A stretch of 64,000 bases of DNA from positions 16,946,001 through 17,010,000 of the forward strand of contig JAIVEN010000013.1 of the NCBI GenBank assembly GCA_026686845.1, read 5' to 3'. Shown piece after piece: positions 1 to 10,776 of the stretch. Made by a program: the position numbers and the translations under genes. The notes under the pieces were generated by a model. It made no database searches, was not told where the DNA came from, and saw only the letters and a list, made by a program, of their open reading frames with translations. This stretch comes from Adenanthera pavonina. Lineage: Eukaryota > Streptophyta > Magnoliopsida > Fabales > Fabaceae. The first letter of the stretch is position 1; each line of letters opens with the position of its first letter.

Positions 1-971
1 AAAAAAGAGGTGTAGAAGTCTGATTAGTGGATTAGAAGTTAAAAAAGAAAAGAAGGTGAAAAAAAACTTGTTGCTATTGCAAAAGGAAATAAGAGCTAAA
101 AAGAAAAAGGAGCTCAAGAAAAATGGGAAAAAAAAGAAAGTGTAAAAAAAAAGTGAGGAAAATTTGAATCTTGTTTGGTGGCTGAAAATTTCAAATTTGT
201 TTTAAAATTTTCTTGTGTTTGATTTGCAAATTAGAATCACTCTTAGATTTTAATTGCTTTCTCAATATCTAAAGTTTCCCATTTTGAAAGTTTGGGATTG
301 CAAGTTGCCTATTTTGAGGTTCTTAGCCTCCAAGTCACAAAAAACTTCCTATTTACTCAAACTTGGATGGTAAGCTTCTTAATTTTGCCAGTTTCCAAAT
401 CTTTTCAGATTCTATTTTCCTATTCTACTTCTTTCTTTGTTTTCTAATTTTTCTTTGTGCTGAGTCATTAGTTTCCTATTTCCTTCCTTTCTTAGTTTCC
501 TAAATTGTTGTTTGTTTCTTTTCTTGCTTTCTAACTTCTTCTATCTAGTTTTTAAACCATACCCTCCTTTGCATAATATCACACCATCATCATAGTCTCC
601 ATGCACCTCCATTCTTCTTCTAAAAACTTGCTGAACTTTTTCTAATATCTAGTACCCTTTTACTATACGTTTTTCTTTGATTTGTTGGCGTCCCTTTTTA
701 GATTCTTTGAGAACTTTGAATTTTGGGACTCTATTTGTGTGATTGCCACTTTAATTATACACTTCTCCTTTTTGATTTGTTGTAATTGATTAAGAACACT
801 ATATGGAGCAAGCTGAGTGGTAAAAGATAAGAGTTTTTTACATTATTGAAAAAAAAGTCAATCATTTTGTGTGAAACACAATTGCTAATAAAGTTTTGAG
901 TAGAAACATGTGAAAGAGTGATTTGTGAGGTCCATATTTCTTTCATCTTTGTTTTCACTAAGGTTCTAAGT
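1..971 (+). other. Untranslated leader of a gypsy-type element, no gene seen
   Basis: Purine-rich then T-rich AT-rich DNA leading up to the gag start at 972. The first 180 bases are A/G-rich and resemble the A/G-rich stretch at 3606-3790. I read it as the untranslated leader of the element whose gag and 3' LTR follow; its 5' LTR would lie left of the window. No long ORF with a recognisable product is present on either strand. Confidence 0.5.
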
Positions 972-2915
972 ATGGCTGGAAAAGAAAGTGCAACTGATTT
1001 TAAAATTTTAATGAGAGCTTTCAATGATCAAATCAATGAGTTGAATGCTAAATTGGATAGCATGTGTTGAATCAAGTGTTTTGATGATTCCAAATAACCG
1101 GAGCTTGGAAGGACGATATCAAAGGAGTACAAGAGATCTCAAGTGAATAAATCTAGGAAGAAATGAGTACAAGATTAATTTGTAGGATTTCTCATAGTGT
1201 TCACAGAGTAAAATACTTTGATCTTGCACCCACTGGTTTTAAATAAGTGTTTTTCAATTATCCCATGTTAATTTATGATAAATTTGAAAAATACTCACTG
1301 ACAGATAAATTTTGAACTGTTAAACTTCATATGTTGCTTTAAAAATTCAAACTTTGATAACTGAAATTTGAAGTTACAAAAATGTTCCCTCTGATAGACA
1401 AATTTCAGTTTGTTAAAATTTGAATTTCGAGTCAAGCATAATTTGTGAAAAATGAAAAATTCGTCTGAAGCTATGTCAAAGTTTATCTAAAATTAGAGTG
1501 TAAAAAGAGTTCTAAGTCAGTCCCTCTAATAGACGAATTTTAGTTTTGAAAATTCGAATTTCAGAATGAAAATGTTTAAGTCTAATTAAATGTCCCTTTG
1601 ACAGACGAACTTCTACTTTATAAATTCAAACTTTGGAATGAAAACATATACGCCTAATAAAAGGTCTCTCTGACAGATGAACTTTGAAGGCTCAAAATTC
1701 AAATTTCGAAAAGAAGAACTTTTGTGCCATTTTAAGTTGCTCACTGACAGATGAATTTTGGATCCCAAAAATTTGAATTTCGAGTGCATTGTAGCAATAT
1801 AGAATAACTATTCACACTCATCAAAAGCACTTTAAACTTGAAAATTCATATGGTCTAACATGGGAAATATCTGTCAAGTTCAAAATTCGAATTTCACCTT
1901 TGAACAGACGAACTTTGAAGTTCAACGTTAAAGTCTTTAACTAATGGTTTTTGCGAAATTCGTCTATTGACACTTCAAAATTTGAACTTTGGATGTCAGA
2001 CGCATTAAATACGGTTAGTAAACGACAAGTTTTGCAGAGTAACCATTGGGTAACGTCTCTAACGGCTAGATCTTGTCTCTAACTTCCATTGTCAAACATG
2101 CTCTATAGTAGAGAGTCTCTCTTGTTGTAAATAATCTTATCGTCATTTGGAAGAAAGATTTTCTTGTGAAGAAATCTTACAAGAGATTTGGGAAGCACTT
2201 AGCTAAAGTGCAGAGTGAGAATCTGTAAGCTCTTAGAATAGAGCACAAAGTTGTACTGTGACATTGCAAGGAGCTCACCGAATTCTTGCAAGATAGTAGA
2301 AAATCTCAAGTGGTAGTTTGAGGACTGGACGTAGGTCAATAGGAAGAGACTGAACTAGGATAAATTTTTGTGTCTTTCTTTCCTCTACCTTACTTACTGC
2401 TTTATTACATTCTGCACTCTATTTTTCTACAATTTTTACTTTCACTGCTCTTTTATAATTTTGCAAAAAATTTTAAACTTCCCAATTCACCCTGCTCTTG
2501 GGAAGCTAGTAGACCTAACAGCATGGAGTCTCATTCCAAACCCCACAAAAGGTGTGATCAAGTAATCATTAAAGAAGTCCATCTAAAAAGAGACAAGCAA
2601 GTTTCTTCTTTCAAGGATATTAAATCAAAGATCCCATTATTCCATGGTGAGAAAGATGTTGATGTTTACTTGGAGTGGGAAAGGAAAATTGATCCAGCAT
2701 TTGAATGTTGTAACTACTCTGAGTTGGAAAAGATGTAATGTATATACCTTAGATTTAGTAAAAAGGTTGTTGCTTGGTGGAAAAGGATGGAAACTAGATG
2801 CACTATGAATAGGGAATCTTCCATTGCAAGTTGGAATGAAATGAAAGCAGTCTTGAGGCAAAAATTCATGCCATCCAAAGCTAAGAGTATGGTTGAACAT
2901 TCCAAAGAGATGTAA
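972..2915 (+). pseudogene. gag: Ty3/gypsy gag, split by a solo LTR and broken by stops
   Basis: The capsid-region protein of a gypsy retrotransposon. The ATG at 972-974 opens 31 codons (MAGKESATDF...) that end at 1064, where copia solo LTR A1 is inserted. Coding similarity resumes after the duplicated GCATG at 2526, in the same frame. The second part has the layout of plant gypsy gag (Retrotrans_gag): a V/L-Y-L-E-W-E-R-K-I segment near 2665, a C-C-N-Y-S-E-L-E-K segment near 2705, and F-S-K-K-V-V-A-W-W-K-R-M near 2757. In-frame stops at 2736-2738 (TAA) and 2913-2915 (TAA) show it is dead. No zinc knuckle was seen. The gypsy assignment rests on the WWKRM and YLEWERKI motifs. Confidence 0.75.
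1065..2520 (+). mobile_element. Copia solo LTR A1 (1456 bp) inserted in gypsy gag
   Basis: Starts TGTTGAATCAAG and ends CCTAACA. It is flanked by a perfect 5-bp duplication, GCATG at 1060-1064 and 2521-2525, so it is a solo LTR formed by recombination between two LTRs. It matches the LTRs of the full-length element at 33721-45845 in its start (TGTTGAATCAAG, TTTTGATGATTCC), in the ending and in internal words. The U3 part (about 1250-2000) is an array of CAGACGAA-like and AATTCGAATT-like words. The U5 end carries the hairpin CTTCCCAA / TTGGGAAG at 2478-2505. The TATA region of related LTRs appears deleted around 2090. LTR plus one duplication is 1461 bp, a multiple of three. Confidence 0.93.
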
Positions 2916-3605
2916 ATGCCCATGGTCCAAGATTCATATGATTCCCACCTAGAGAAAGTCAATCAAGTGGATGAACAAGTTGTTGCGTTGACAAAGGTTG
3001 TTGAGACAAGAGAGTTGTCTACGGTTAAAGGTATGCTTAATTCTCAACTCTCTTGTGATGATATCTTTTGTGCTAAAGTAAATGATTTAGGATGTGTTGA
3101 GCTTGAGAATCCCAATATGTTTAATAATATTAATTGTGATAATGGGATTGATAATGATATTTTGCTAAATCTTGAGGAGAAAATTGTGTCAGACATTGAT
3201 GAGTTAGATAGTTTTGATAATTCTAGTTGTGCTTCTAGTGTGCAAATTGAAAATAATATTGTAGCACAATTGGAAAATGAATTTCATGATGTTGCTTGTG
3301 CTTATGAGCAAAATTATCATTGTTTGCATCCTTTAGTGGGGAATCATGATTCATATGTTGTTAATAATTCTTTGGATAGTAGTATGCTAGTTCCTAATAG
3401 TGTTGATGATGTAATTTCATTGGAAATTGGCTCTTATGATTGTATTGATGAGATTGGGCATGTTAACATGGTGATTAGAGATTTAGATTGTGATGTTAGC
3501 TTGAATGGGCATGTTAAAAACTGTTTTTATGTTTTGGATAAAGCCCATAAACCATTGTCATATAGTCATTTATGTGAAAATGATGAGAACTTGAAGAGTG
3601 TGTGA
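2916..3605 (+). CDS. Acidic Asn/Asp/Ser-rich ORF (229 aa) following gypsy gag
   Basis: An uninterrupted 229-codon ORF in the same frame as the gag piece before it, starting right after a TAA. It is rich in D, N, S, V and C (for example DNDILLNLEEKIVSDIDELD) and low in basic residues. I do not recognise a protease, reverse transcriptase, RNase H or integrase motif. It sits where pol should begin, so the element may be non-autonomous with pol replaced or lost, or this may be a fast-evolving C-terminal gag extension. A function cannot be assigned. Confidence 0.45.
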   Translation: MPMVQDSYDSHLEKVNQVDEQVVALTKVVETRELSTVKGMLNSQLSCDDIFCAKVNDLGCVELENPNMFNNINCDNGIDNDILLNLEEKIVSDIDELDSFDNSSCASSVQIENNIVAQLENEFHDVACAYEQNYHCLHPLVGNHDSYVVNNSLDSSMLVPNSVDDVISLEIGSYDCIDEIGHVNMVIRDLDCDVSLNGHVKNCFYVLDKAHKPLSYSHLCENDENLKSV

Positions 3606-4478
3606 GAGTGAATAAGAGTGGTAAAAATGAGATTAATAAGAGAGGAAATATCCAAAAAATTGTTGTGAGTGGAAAAAGAGTGTGTGAAAAGAAGATTCAG
3701 AGAAGAGTGAAAAAGTGAAAAGAAAAAGGGGAAAAAGAGAAAAGAAAAAGAGAGTTTTAGGAAGATAGAGAATAAAAGTGAGTTTAAAGTAGTTTGTACA
3801 AAGCTCCTTCCTGCTTCACCTCATCATTCTTGTGTCTTTATTGTATTTTGTTCTTCCTTCTCATTATGTTTCTGATTTCTTTGAATTATGTCGCCTATCT
3901 TTATTGCATGAGTCTGTTGTGAAAGAGATGTATTGTGATAACTTAGTATCATATTCACCCATCGTTACTTCATCCTCTATTCCAACTTAGGGTCATTGTG
4001 TTTTGTTTCCTTTAGTTGTTTCTCATATCTATCTAAGTCATCACATATGTGAGTCTCATGAGTCATATGTTTGTTTGTTTCTTTGTTTGTGGTTTGTTTC
4101 ATTTCACAAATCTTTTGTGTTCCATTTTCTATCTAACACATTCTTTTCTTCTTGTTTAATGTTGGTATGTGACCCTTTAATTATTTCTTGTCCGTCTTTT
4201 TCTTATCATTGTGCATCATCATCTAATATTAAATTTGTCCAAATTTTGAGTTTATTAAACCATGTCCTAATTTGTCCAGATTTCATCTCCTATGATTTCC
4301 CTAACTTCTTTGTGTCCCTCGAGTCTTGTTGTGTCCATTTTGTTCCTAGATCTTTGATACAGGTTATGGGTGAAATTGGTGTGAAGGAAATTTCATGTAC
4401 TTTTCTACCATTGCATGAAACCAAGACATGTGCAATTACAACTAGTGAGTTGCACAAGTTTTTGATCTTGGAGATTGG
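3606..4478 (+). other. Internal region of gypsy element without recognised coding
   Basis: An A/G-rich stretch (3606-3790) is followed by T-rich sequence. An open frame of 191 codons runs 4003-4578; its composition (F, S, C, H rich) reflects the T-rich DNA and no pol motif is visible. No RT YxDD or integrase signature was found here on either strand, so the normal pol block is missing. Confidence 0.4.
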
Positions 4479-4871
4479 TTGCAAAGGTTTAAAGGAATAT
4501 TTAAAACAAGTTTTCAGCCAATGGAGAGTAATGGCCTTCAAGTTCATAGAAGGATTAAAGCAAAGATGTATCAATTAGGCTTGAAAGGTAAGTATACTCC
4601 TTATGATCTATTTGATGCTTGTAATTGTTCCCTTTCTTTTCATGTAGGTTATGGAGATTCGATGACAAATCCTTTCGAGGAGAGAGGGAATGATAGAGTA
4701 CGCTTAAGGCATGAAACGTTGAGGATCCTTGGACAAATTGTAAAGCATAAAAAGGAAGCTTCATCACTTGGAAATCAAGCTTGGGATGCTAAAATTCCAT
4801 TGCAAGGTATATATGATCTAGCCCAAGAAGTCCAAATAGCTTCATTATGTTCTCTTCCTTGCAAGTTATAG
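4479..4871 (+). pseudogene. pol: C-terminal end of gypsy pol running through PPT into LTR
   Basis: A 130-codon frame whose middle holds D-S-M-T-N-P-F-E-E-R-G-N-D, a close match to the D-S-R-T-N-P-F-x-E-x-G-x-D tail seen at the end of plant gypsy polyproteins. The NPFEERGN codons lie over the polypurine tract and the frame continues about 180 bases into the 3' LTR, stopping at 4869-4871. The solo LTR at 6588-7674 keeps the equivalent reading frame on its own strand, including a segment like the GPMTRARxKRMKExLxGL tail of such polyproteins. So in this family the last part of pol is encoded by the LTR. Confidence 0.55.
4677..4688 (+). other. Polypurine tract of the gypsy element
   Basis: GAGGAGAGGGAA directly abuts the TG that opens the 3' LTR at 4689. 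A polypurine tract primes plus-strand synthesis in LTR retrotransposons. Its position fixes the left LTR boundary. Confidence 0.7.
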
Positions 4872-5644
4872 ATCCAAGCCCAAAGAGAGCCCGCTTAGAG
4901 GAGATTACTTAAGTGATCATGTGCCACTCATGTGATCAGGCTAATTTATTTAGAATTTTCATTTTTATTATTAAATTTTCAGAAATAAGGCCTATGGTCA
5001 AAGATTGTGTCTTAGATATTAAGTTTTGATTATTTCATAATTTTTAAAGATTAGGTTCTAGAATTTTCTTTTCTTTTTAGTTAAAAGGTGTTACGTTTAG
5101 GTGATTTGTAAGAATATTTTATTTCCTTTTTCATTTAGATTGTGGTGCCTTCTTTAGGATTGATTAGATTTGATTTGATTATTTTTCATATTTTAGTTAA
5201 TTTTGTTTTTTAAGTTTAGCCTAGGGTTTTGGTTGCCTTATTCATCTATATAAGGAGCCACCTATGTACTTTTGCAAGATAGAGAGATTAATAATAATGA
5301 ATTTTTAGAACTTATATTCTTTTCTTGTGAGCTTTCTCTTGTATCGTTTGTATTCTTGAGAAGATTCTTAGACTTATCAAATGAGTGGTTTTCCTTTGTG
5401 GCGTCCTAAGGCTAGGGTTCTAAGAGATGAGTTCTTTTGGAGTTTTATCCCATCAACCAACATATCTTTCCTATTTTCTTGCTATTTTTGTTCAGATATA
5501 TTATCCTATTTTCTTTTTTAACATGTTTATCTATCTTGTGTTTTCTTGCTATTCTGTGTATTCTATTTGATTCTAGCACAATCTGTGGTTCATTCCGAGT
5601 TATTAAAGGTTCAATTGGATGAGTTCCGCTTAGGTCTTTCATCA
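4689..5644 (+). mobile_element. 3' LTR of the plus-strand gypsy element (956 bp)
   Basis: Starts TGATAGAGTACG after the polypurine tract and ends TTTCATCA. The same start and end, in opposite orientation, bound the solo LTR at 6588-7674, and the two are alignable over their length. A TATA-like TATATAAGG lies at about 5247. The element's 5' LTR is outside the window, so the target duplication cannot be tested. Confidence 0.75.
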
Positions 5645-5999
5645 ATAGATTATATCGCGTGCTACATATGTAAGATTATTGTCAATGTTGACTTTATTTC
5701 AGTTCCTTCGTATTCTATTCATGATATAATTTATGAGATCTCATTATTTTCATGAATGTTAGGTACATTTAATTTTTGTCTAAGGAATCTTTTGGAGTTA
5801 TCTTTGGTCACTCTTCTGGAGTTACCATATTCTCGATTGGGTCATCTAGATTTTCAGCTCCTTTTCTTTTCCATGAATTTTTATTTTTTTGGAACCGATG
5901 AGTCTACCATATTTCATGCGTGCTTTAGACTTTGATTGTTCGACAGAGAGATCAAATTTTATTAGAGTATTAGTAGTTGGTATATATGATTTTGTTATT
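5645..5999. other. Spacer, nothing recognised
   Basis: T-rich sequence between the gypsy 3' LTR and the copia relic. It may be the decayed downstream part of that copia (its RT side), but I see no motif that supports it. Confidence 0.3.
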
Positions 6000-6587
6000 T
6001 TTTTTGGGTAAGTAAACACATGAAATCATACCGTAAATGAATCTCATGTTAACGGTTTAAGGTATTTTATTATTAACAAATATTCATATTCAACATATAT
6101 TCCTAACATTCTTTGAGGTCCCATCTCAGTGTGTTGTGAAGTAATTGGAACATAAACTGTACACCCAAAAATTCTTAGATGGGAAATATTAGGTTTCTGG
6201 CAAAAAATCATTTGCAAATGGGAGTATATATAATATCTTATTGGCCTAATGTGAATCAATACTACAACGTGTAAAATTGCATGCCTCAAGTGGAGATTGA
6301 GTGTTTCGATATCATAAGTAATAGTCTTGCAATTAATTTTAAACATTTGATAAATAATTCTGCAAGTCCATTTTGTATATGAACATATGCTACAGGATGT
6401 TTAGCCTCAATTCCAACATACATACATTAATCATTGAAAGCTTAAGATGTAAACTTACCAATATTGTCAAGGCATATTTTCTTAATTGAATAGTCAGGAA
6501 AATGTGCTCTTTAAATCAAATTAATTGAGCAAGTAATCTCGTAAACACCTGGTTATAAGTTGATAATAAACAAACATGTGATCATCT
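6000..6587 (-). pseudogene. pol: Copia integrase relic, downstream part
   Basis: Read on the minus strand from 6582, shifting frames give H-V-C-L-L-S-T, L-L-A-Q-L-I and H-V-H/Y-x-Q-N-G-L-A-E-like words. A 100-codon frame (6346-6044) then holds P-N-I-S-H-L-R-I-F-G-C-T-V-Y-V-P and M-G-P-Q-R-M-L-G-I-Y-V, the standard end of the copia integrase core. Many stops and shifts are present. This is the continuation of the relic at 7675-8200, separated from it by the solo LTR at 6588-7674. Confidence 0.7.
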
Positions 6588-7674
6588 TGATGAAAGACCT
6601 AAGCAGAACTCATCGGACTAAATCTCCAATGACTCAAAATGAACCACGGATAGTGCTAGAATCAAATTAGGGCACACGAAATAACAAGAAAACACAAGAT
6701 AGATGAACACGTTAAATGAGAAAAAATAGGATAATAAATATGAACAAAAATTCAAGAAATAAGTAAGGAAGATATGTTGATCAATTGGATAGAATCCTAA
6801 GAGAACCTGTCTCTTAGAACTCTAATCTTGGGACGTCACAAGGGAAAACCACTTCTTTGATAAGTCTAAGAATCATCTCAAGAACACAAGGGATATATGA
6901 GAAAAACTCACAAGAAAAGAACAAAAGTTCTAAATATTCATTCTCATTAATCTCTCTATTATTCAAAAGTACATAGGTGACTCCTTATATAAAGGAATAA
7001 GGTAACTAAAACCCTATGCTAAAATAAAAAATGAAAATCACAATAAAAATAAGAAAAATAATCAAATCTAATCAATCATAAAGAAGACACCACAATCTAG
7101 ATGAAAAAGGAAACAAAATATTATTCAAATCAATAAAAAAGGTGGCACCTTTCTTACCAAAACTAATAGAAAATTCTAGAGCCTAAGTTTTAAAAATAGA
7201 AAACAACCAAAACTTAATCTCCAAGATACAATCTTTGACCATAGGACTTATTTTTGGAAATTAAATTAAATAAATGAAAATTCCTAATAAAATCATATTA
7301 AAAATGTCACTATTCATGGTCACACGTAAACCACATGATGTCTTTAAGTTAGCTCTTCCAAATAGGCTCTTTTTGGGTTTGGATCTTGACTTTGTATGGA
7401 TAAGAGCATTATCACTTCTTTGGGCTCCTTTTGGGCTGTAATTTGAACTAAATAAGTAGGCTTCAGGAATAGCAACTCTGGGATCAATCCATTTAAATCT
7501 TTCTTCATTGTTTTGGACATTGCTCCAATTTTTGGTCTTCTCAAGCTTTGCAATGGATCTTTAGGCTCATAAACTTGCTTTCCGTGTTCTTGTTTAGTAC
7601 CTTGATCAAGTCTTTTAAACTCTCCATGCTTCTTTCCAAACTCTTGCAAGTCATGCGTAGCCCTTACTCTATCA
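6588..7674 (-). mobile_element. Gypsy solo LTR (1087 bp) inside copia integrase
   Basis: On the minus strand it starts TGATAGAGTAAGG and ends TTTCATCA. On the plus strand it is flanked by CATCT at 6583-6587 and 7675-7679, a perfect 5-bp duplication. The copia integrase reading (D-A-S-T-R then S-H-V-C-L-L) is cut exactly here, and both flanks overlap by AGATG. It is an inverted relative of the LTR at 4689-5644. It retains an open frame on its own strand (inside 7344-7754) that looks like the end of a gypsy polyprotein. Confidence 0.92.
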
Positions 7675-8200
7675 CATCTAGTCGATGCATCAATTAAAAT
7701 AAAAAAAAAATCTAAATGGTCCACATGATGGGTGGATTGATCTACAAATGTCACCTTGTATACATTCCATAAAGATTATTAGTTCACTCCTAATTTTTGT
7801 TGGTGATAATCGAATAATCAATTTCTCTTGAGAATAAGGTGCATATGAAAAAATTATTAGATTGAAAAATTTCCTAGCTCTTCAATTCAAGTGCACACAA
7901 ATTTTCATTTATGTTTTGCATCATAATTGATCCAGAATGGCCCAACCAGCTATACCAAATAAGAAACATATTATGATTTGTAAATTTCTGGTTTACAATA
8001 ACATGTGATTCAATTGTATTAATATACGTGCAGTACAAATTAGAGGAAAATGCAGGTAATCTTTCTAATACACAATTTTCATTCGAGAAAATGCTTGTAA
8101 TATAAAGATATTCAACATTTCCTTCATTTGTTGTCTCGATATATATTCATTTTTGCGAATATCTTTGAAACTTTATAAGTTTCTATGAAATTTGTAATTT
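7675..8200 (-). pseudogene. pol: Copia GAG-pre-integrase/integrase start relic
   Basis: On the minus strand, broken frames give L-F/W-G-I-A-G-W-A-I like the H-D-R-L-G-H-P-G histidine region, then F-S-Y-A-P-Y-S-Q-E-K-L-I-I-R (where C-x-x-C would be expected), then G-D-I-C-x-S/P-I-H-P and L-I-D-A-S-T-R. That is the order of a copia zinc-binding integrase N-terminus. The cysteines are lost and stops are frequent. The copia element likely extends to about 10.5 kb (see 10470-10776). Confidence 0.6.
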
Positions 8201-9446
8201 TTTGTTCCCTTAGTAACATTATATTGACTCTTCTAAAGTAGCATTCAATTATTTTTATAATACTAAACATGGTATTAATATAATTTTATACTATCAAGTA
8301 AAATATGTTAAATTAAATAGGTCATGTAATATGAATTTTTTATGGGGTGCATAGAGCATTTAAATGAATGAAAAAAATAATAATATAATCAATGACACAT
8401 GTTTAGTAACATGTCGAGTAATTTATATTTCTAAAGTAAATCAATTAGATACTAAAACTTCTATTAATATCAATATATTATAAAACTTATAAATAAGGAC
8501 ATCGGTCAGACAATGTATGATGGCCTAATACTTATTATTTATAGTATTAAAACCATTATAAGCAATAAAATGTATCAATTTTTCTTAACCAATAATCAAA
8601 ATCTAAATGTATCCACTTAACCAATAATCAAGATAATAATTTTATATTTTCTCATAGAGATCTTGATAAATTCAATTAAGCTCAATTTTTCTTACTTTGA
8701 TAATCATAATAAGGAGAAATTAATATGAAAAGAGACTACTTAATATATCATTATGTTATAGTAAAATAATATCAAACAAGAGAATTTTGTGGTCATGAAA
8801 ATATAATCAATAATATTAATCAAAAGGAACATAATTTCCATAACAAAAAGCATCAAATTTCCCTTTGCTATGCATTATAGAAGTCATAAATCAAGTTAAA
8901 TAGGCATAATCATCAATATAAAATTTGGGTTTAAAATGATAGAATTTCTTTATAATTTCAAATGAAATTAGACAACTTTAAATATTTCCTATAAAATGTT
9001 ATATGTATTAAGTGTCAAATAAATTCTCAAACAAATTAAATAGTATCGAATAATAATTTTTTTATATTTTTATCTATTAGAATTTGTCAAAAATAAATTC
9101 ATACCATAAACAACTTTTTTTACAATATAGACAAGTTTATGTCCAATAAATAATTCTATTTGAATGAAAATTTATTTAACTAGCTAATCAAATTAAATAT
9201 ATGTTATTGAGGGATAAAACAAAACTCTCCCACTATTAATATGATTTCTAAAATTTGGTTTAATATAACTCTTTATGAATTTGGGTAAAGATAGATTTCA
9301 AAATAATTTTGCAATATTATAAGTACTGCAAAAATCATATGCAAATATTATGTTAAAATTACAATTAAGAACCATATGCAAATGTATTAATTTAAAATTA
9401 TGATTAAGGACCCAAAGCTATAAACCTATCACCATGACTACTATTA
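8201..9446. other. AT-rich spacer, nothing recognised
   Basis: Very AT-rich sequence without long ORFs. By position it could be the decayed gag part of the minus-strand copia relic, but no gag motif is legible. Confidence 0.3.
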
Positions 9447-9720
9447 CTCCCTCCGATTCAGTTTATAACACATTTTTAACTATCGCATATGGATCAAGAC
9501 AATAATTAGTAATTAAATTTTTTTTTCATTTTTTCTCAAATTATACTCATTAAATGCATTGGGAATGAAATATTTTAATAGTAAATAAATATTTGGGTCT
9601 ATTAGTCAAAGATAATCTTGAAAAGAAAAAAAATTATACTACATAATTTATAAAGTGTACTATATTATGAAATATAAATTTATAAAAAAAAAGTGCATGT
9701 GGACATGCGGACAAAGAGAG
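9447..9720. mobile_element. Stowaway-like MITE (274 bp)
   Basis: The left end CTCCCTCCG and the inverted right end CTCTCTTTG (reverse complement of the last bases before 9721) match the Stowaway consensus opening CTCCCTCCGT. TA lies on both sides (9445-9446 and 9721-9722), the expected target duplication for Tc1/mariner elements. The terminal match is imperfect (6 of 9), so it is an old copy. It has no coding capacity. Confidence 0.6.
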
Positions 9721-10469
9721 TAATATATATTAATTGTTAAAATTATGATTAAGTACTCAAAGCTAAAATTATGATTAAGGACCCAGAACTAATAAAACTG
9801 TCATGGCTAAATCATTCCCTCCTTCGTCCAGGCAATTCAATGATTTATCAATAAAATTATAATTGAAAACCGAGGATAAAGCATCAATAATTCAAAATTA
9901 CGAGTGAAAACATAACTAAGTTTGAATGCAAACATTGAATAAATAGAAATCATACTCTAAAGACATACATAACCCAAAATTCTAAATAAAGTACTAAATG
10001 TAACGTAAAAAGCTAAAATAAATTGTAGATAACTTCAGGACTTACTTTATATTTTATGTGGATAGCTTTAAAATCAACTTAACAGCAAAATTAAGTTGTA
10101 CCCATACTTCTAGATGTAGTATCTTAATTAAATAACTTGAGTATAAAGAACTTCATGATCTACATTATACTCTATGGGAATAACTCTAGTGTAGATAACT
10201 TTAAGATTTACTTTGTACTCCATATGAATAACTTTAGAATTCACTTTATATTTTGTGAGGATAACTTCAGGATGCACTTAATAGCGAAATTAATTAAATT
10301 GCACGTATACTTCTGGATGTGGCACCTTATTTAAATTACCTCATAGTTCAAGATGTGGTATAAATTTTATTTACTCAAAAGTTAGCTTAAAATTACTAAA
10401 AATGATTGATTCACAGGAAGAACCTGATAATAGATATCATATAGTAAGCGAAGAGGACATATCTCAGAT
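9721..10469. repeat. Degenerate short repeats in AT-rich DNA
   Basis: Words such as AAAATTATGATTAAGGACCC recur on both sides of the MITE (about 9400, 9745, 9765). From about 10027 to 10360 units like GATAACTTCAGGA, ACTTTATATTTT and ATACTTCTGGATGTGG recur, forming a roughly 230-bp duplication with shorter subrepeats. No gene is seen. Confidence 0.45.
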
Positions 10470-10492
10470 AAAGCGAGCTCGTACTGATATCG
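10470..10492 (-). other. Degenerate primer-binding site of the copia relic
   Basis: On the minus strand the bases CGATATCAGTACGAGC resemble TGGTATCAGAGC, the initiator Met-tRNA primer site, and follow an LTR-like ending in GACA. The match is imperfect, so this is suggestive only. Confidence 0.35.
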
Positions 10493-10776
10493 TGTCATAA
10501 AATAAAATAGAGAATATAGAGAATGAAATAAAAAATAAAGAATTTGATAGAGATGAAAATATGAGATGCGAAAAGTAAGTGTTTATTATTCAATCATCAA
10601 TTGGTATTTATACAAGAGCCTTAACCCTAAAAAGAATAATAATCCTTTAATTAATCAAATAAAAATACAAAGGAAAAGATGACTCAACATTAGGTAGAGA
10701 ATATTCTAGATGAACATCTAAAATTTTCATAACATAATCAACTTTAAAGCATGTAGAAAAAAATGTCAAATTGACA
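10493..10776 (-). mobile_element. Candidate 5' LTR of the minus-strand copia relic
   Basis: About 284 bp beginning TGTCA and ending TGACA on the plus strand, next to the primer-site-like sequence. A minus-strand T-rich, promoter-like stretch lies inside, including TATAAATACC near 10602. Size and orientation fit the integrase relics at 6-8 kb. The partner LTR is not visible, so the boundaries are tentative. Confidence 0.35.

Noticed and set aside
4003..4578. 191-codon open frame on the plus strand
   Set aside because: Composition follows the T-rich DNA and no domain or conserved motif is visible.
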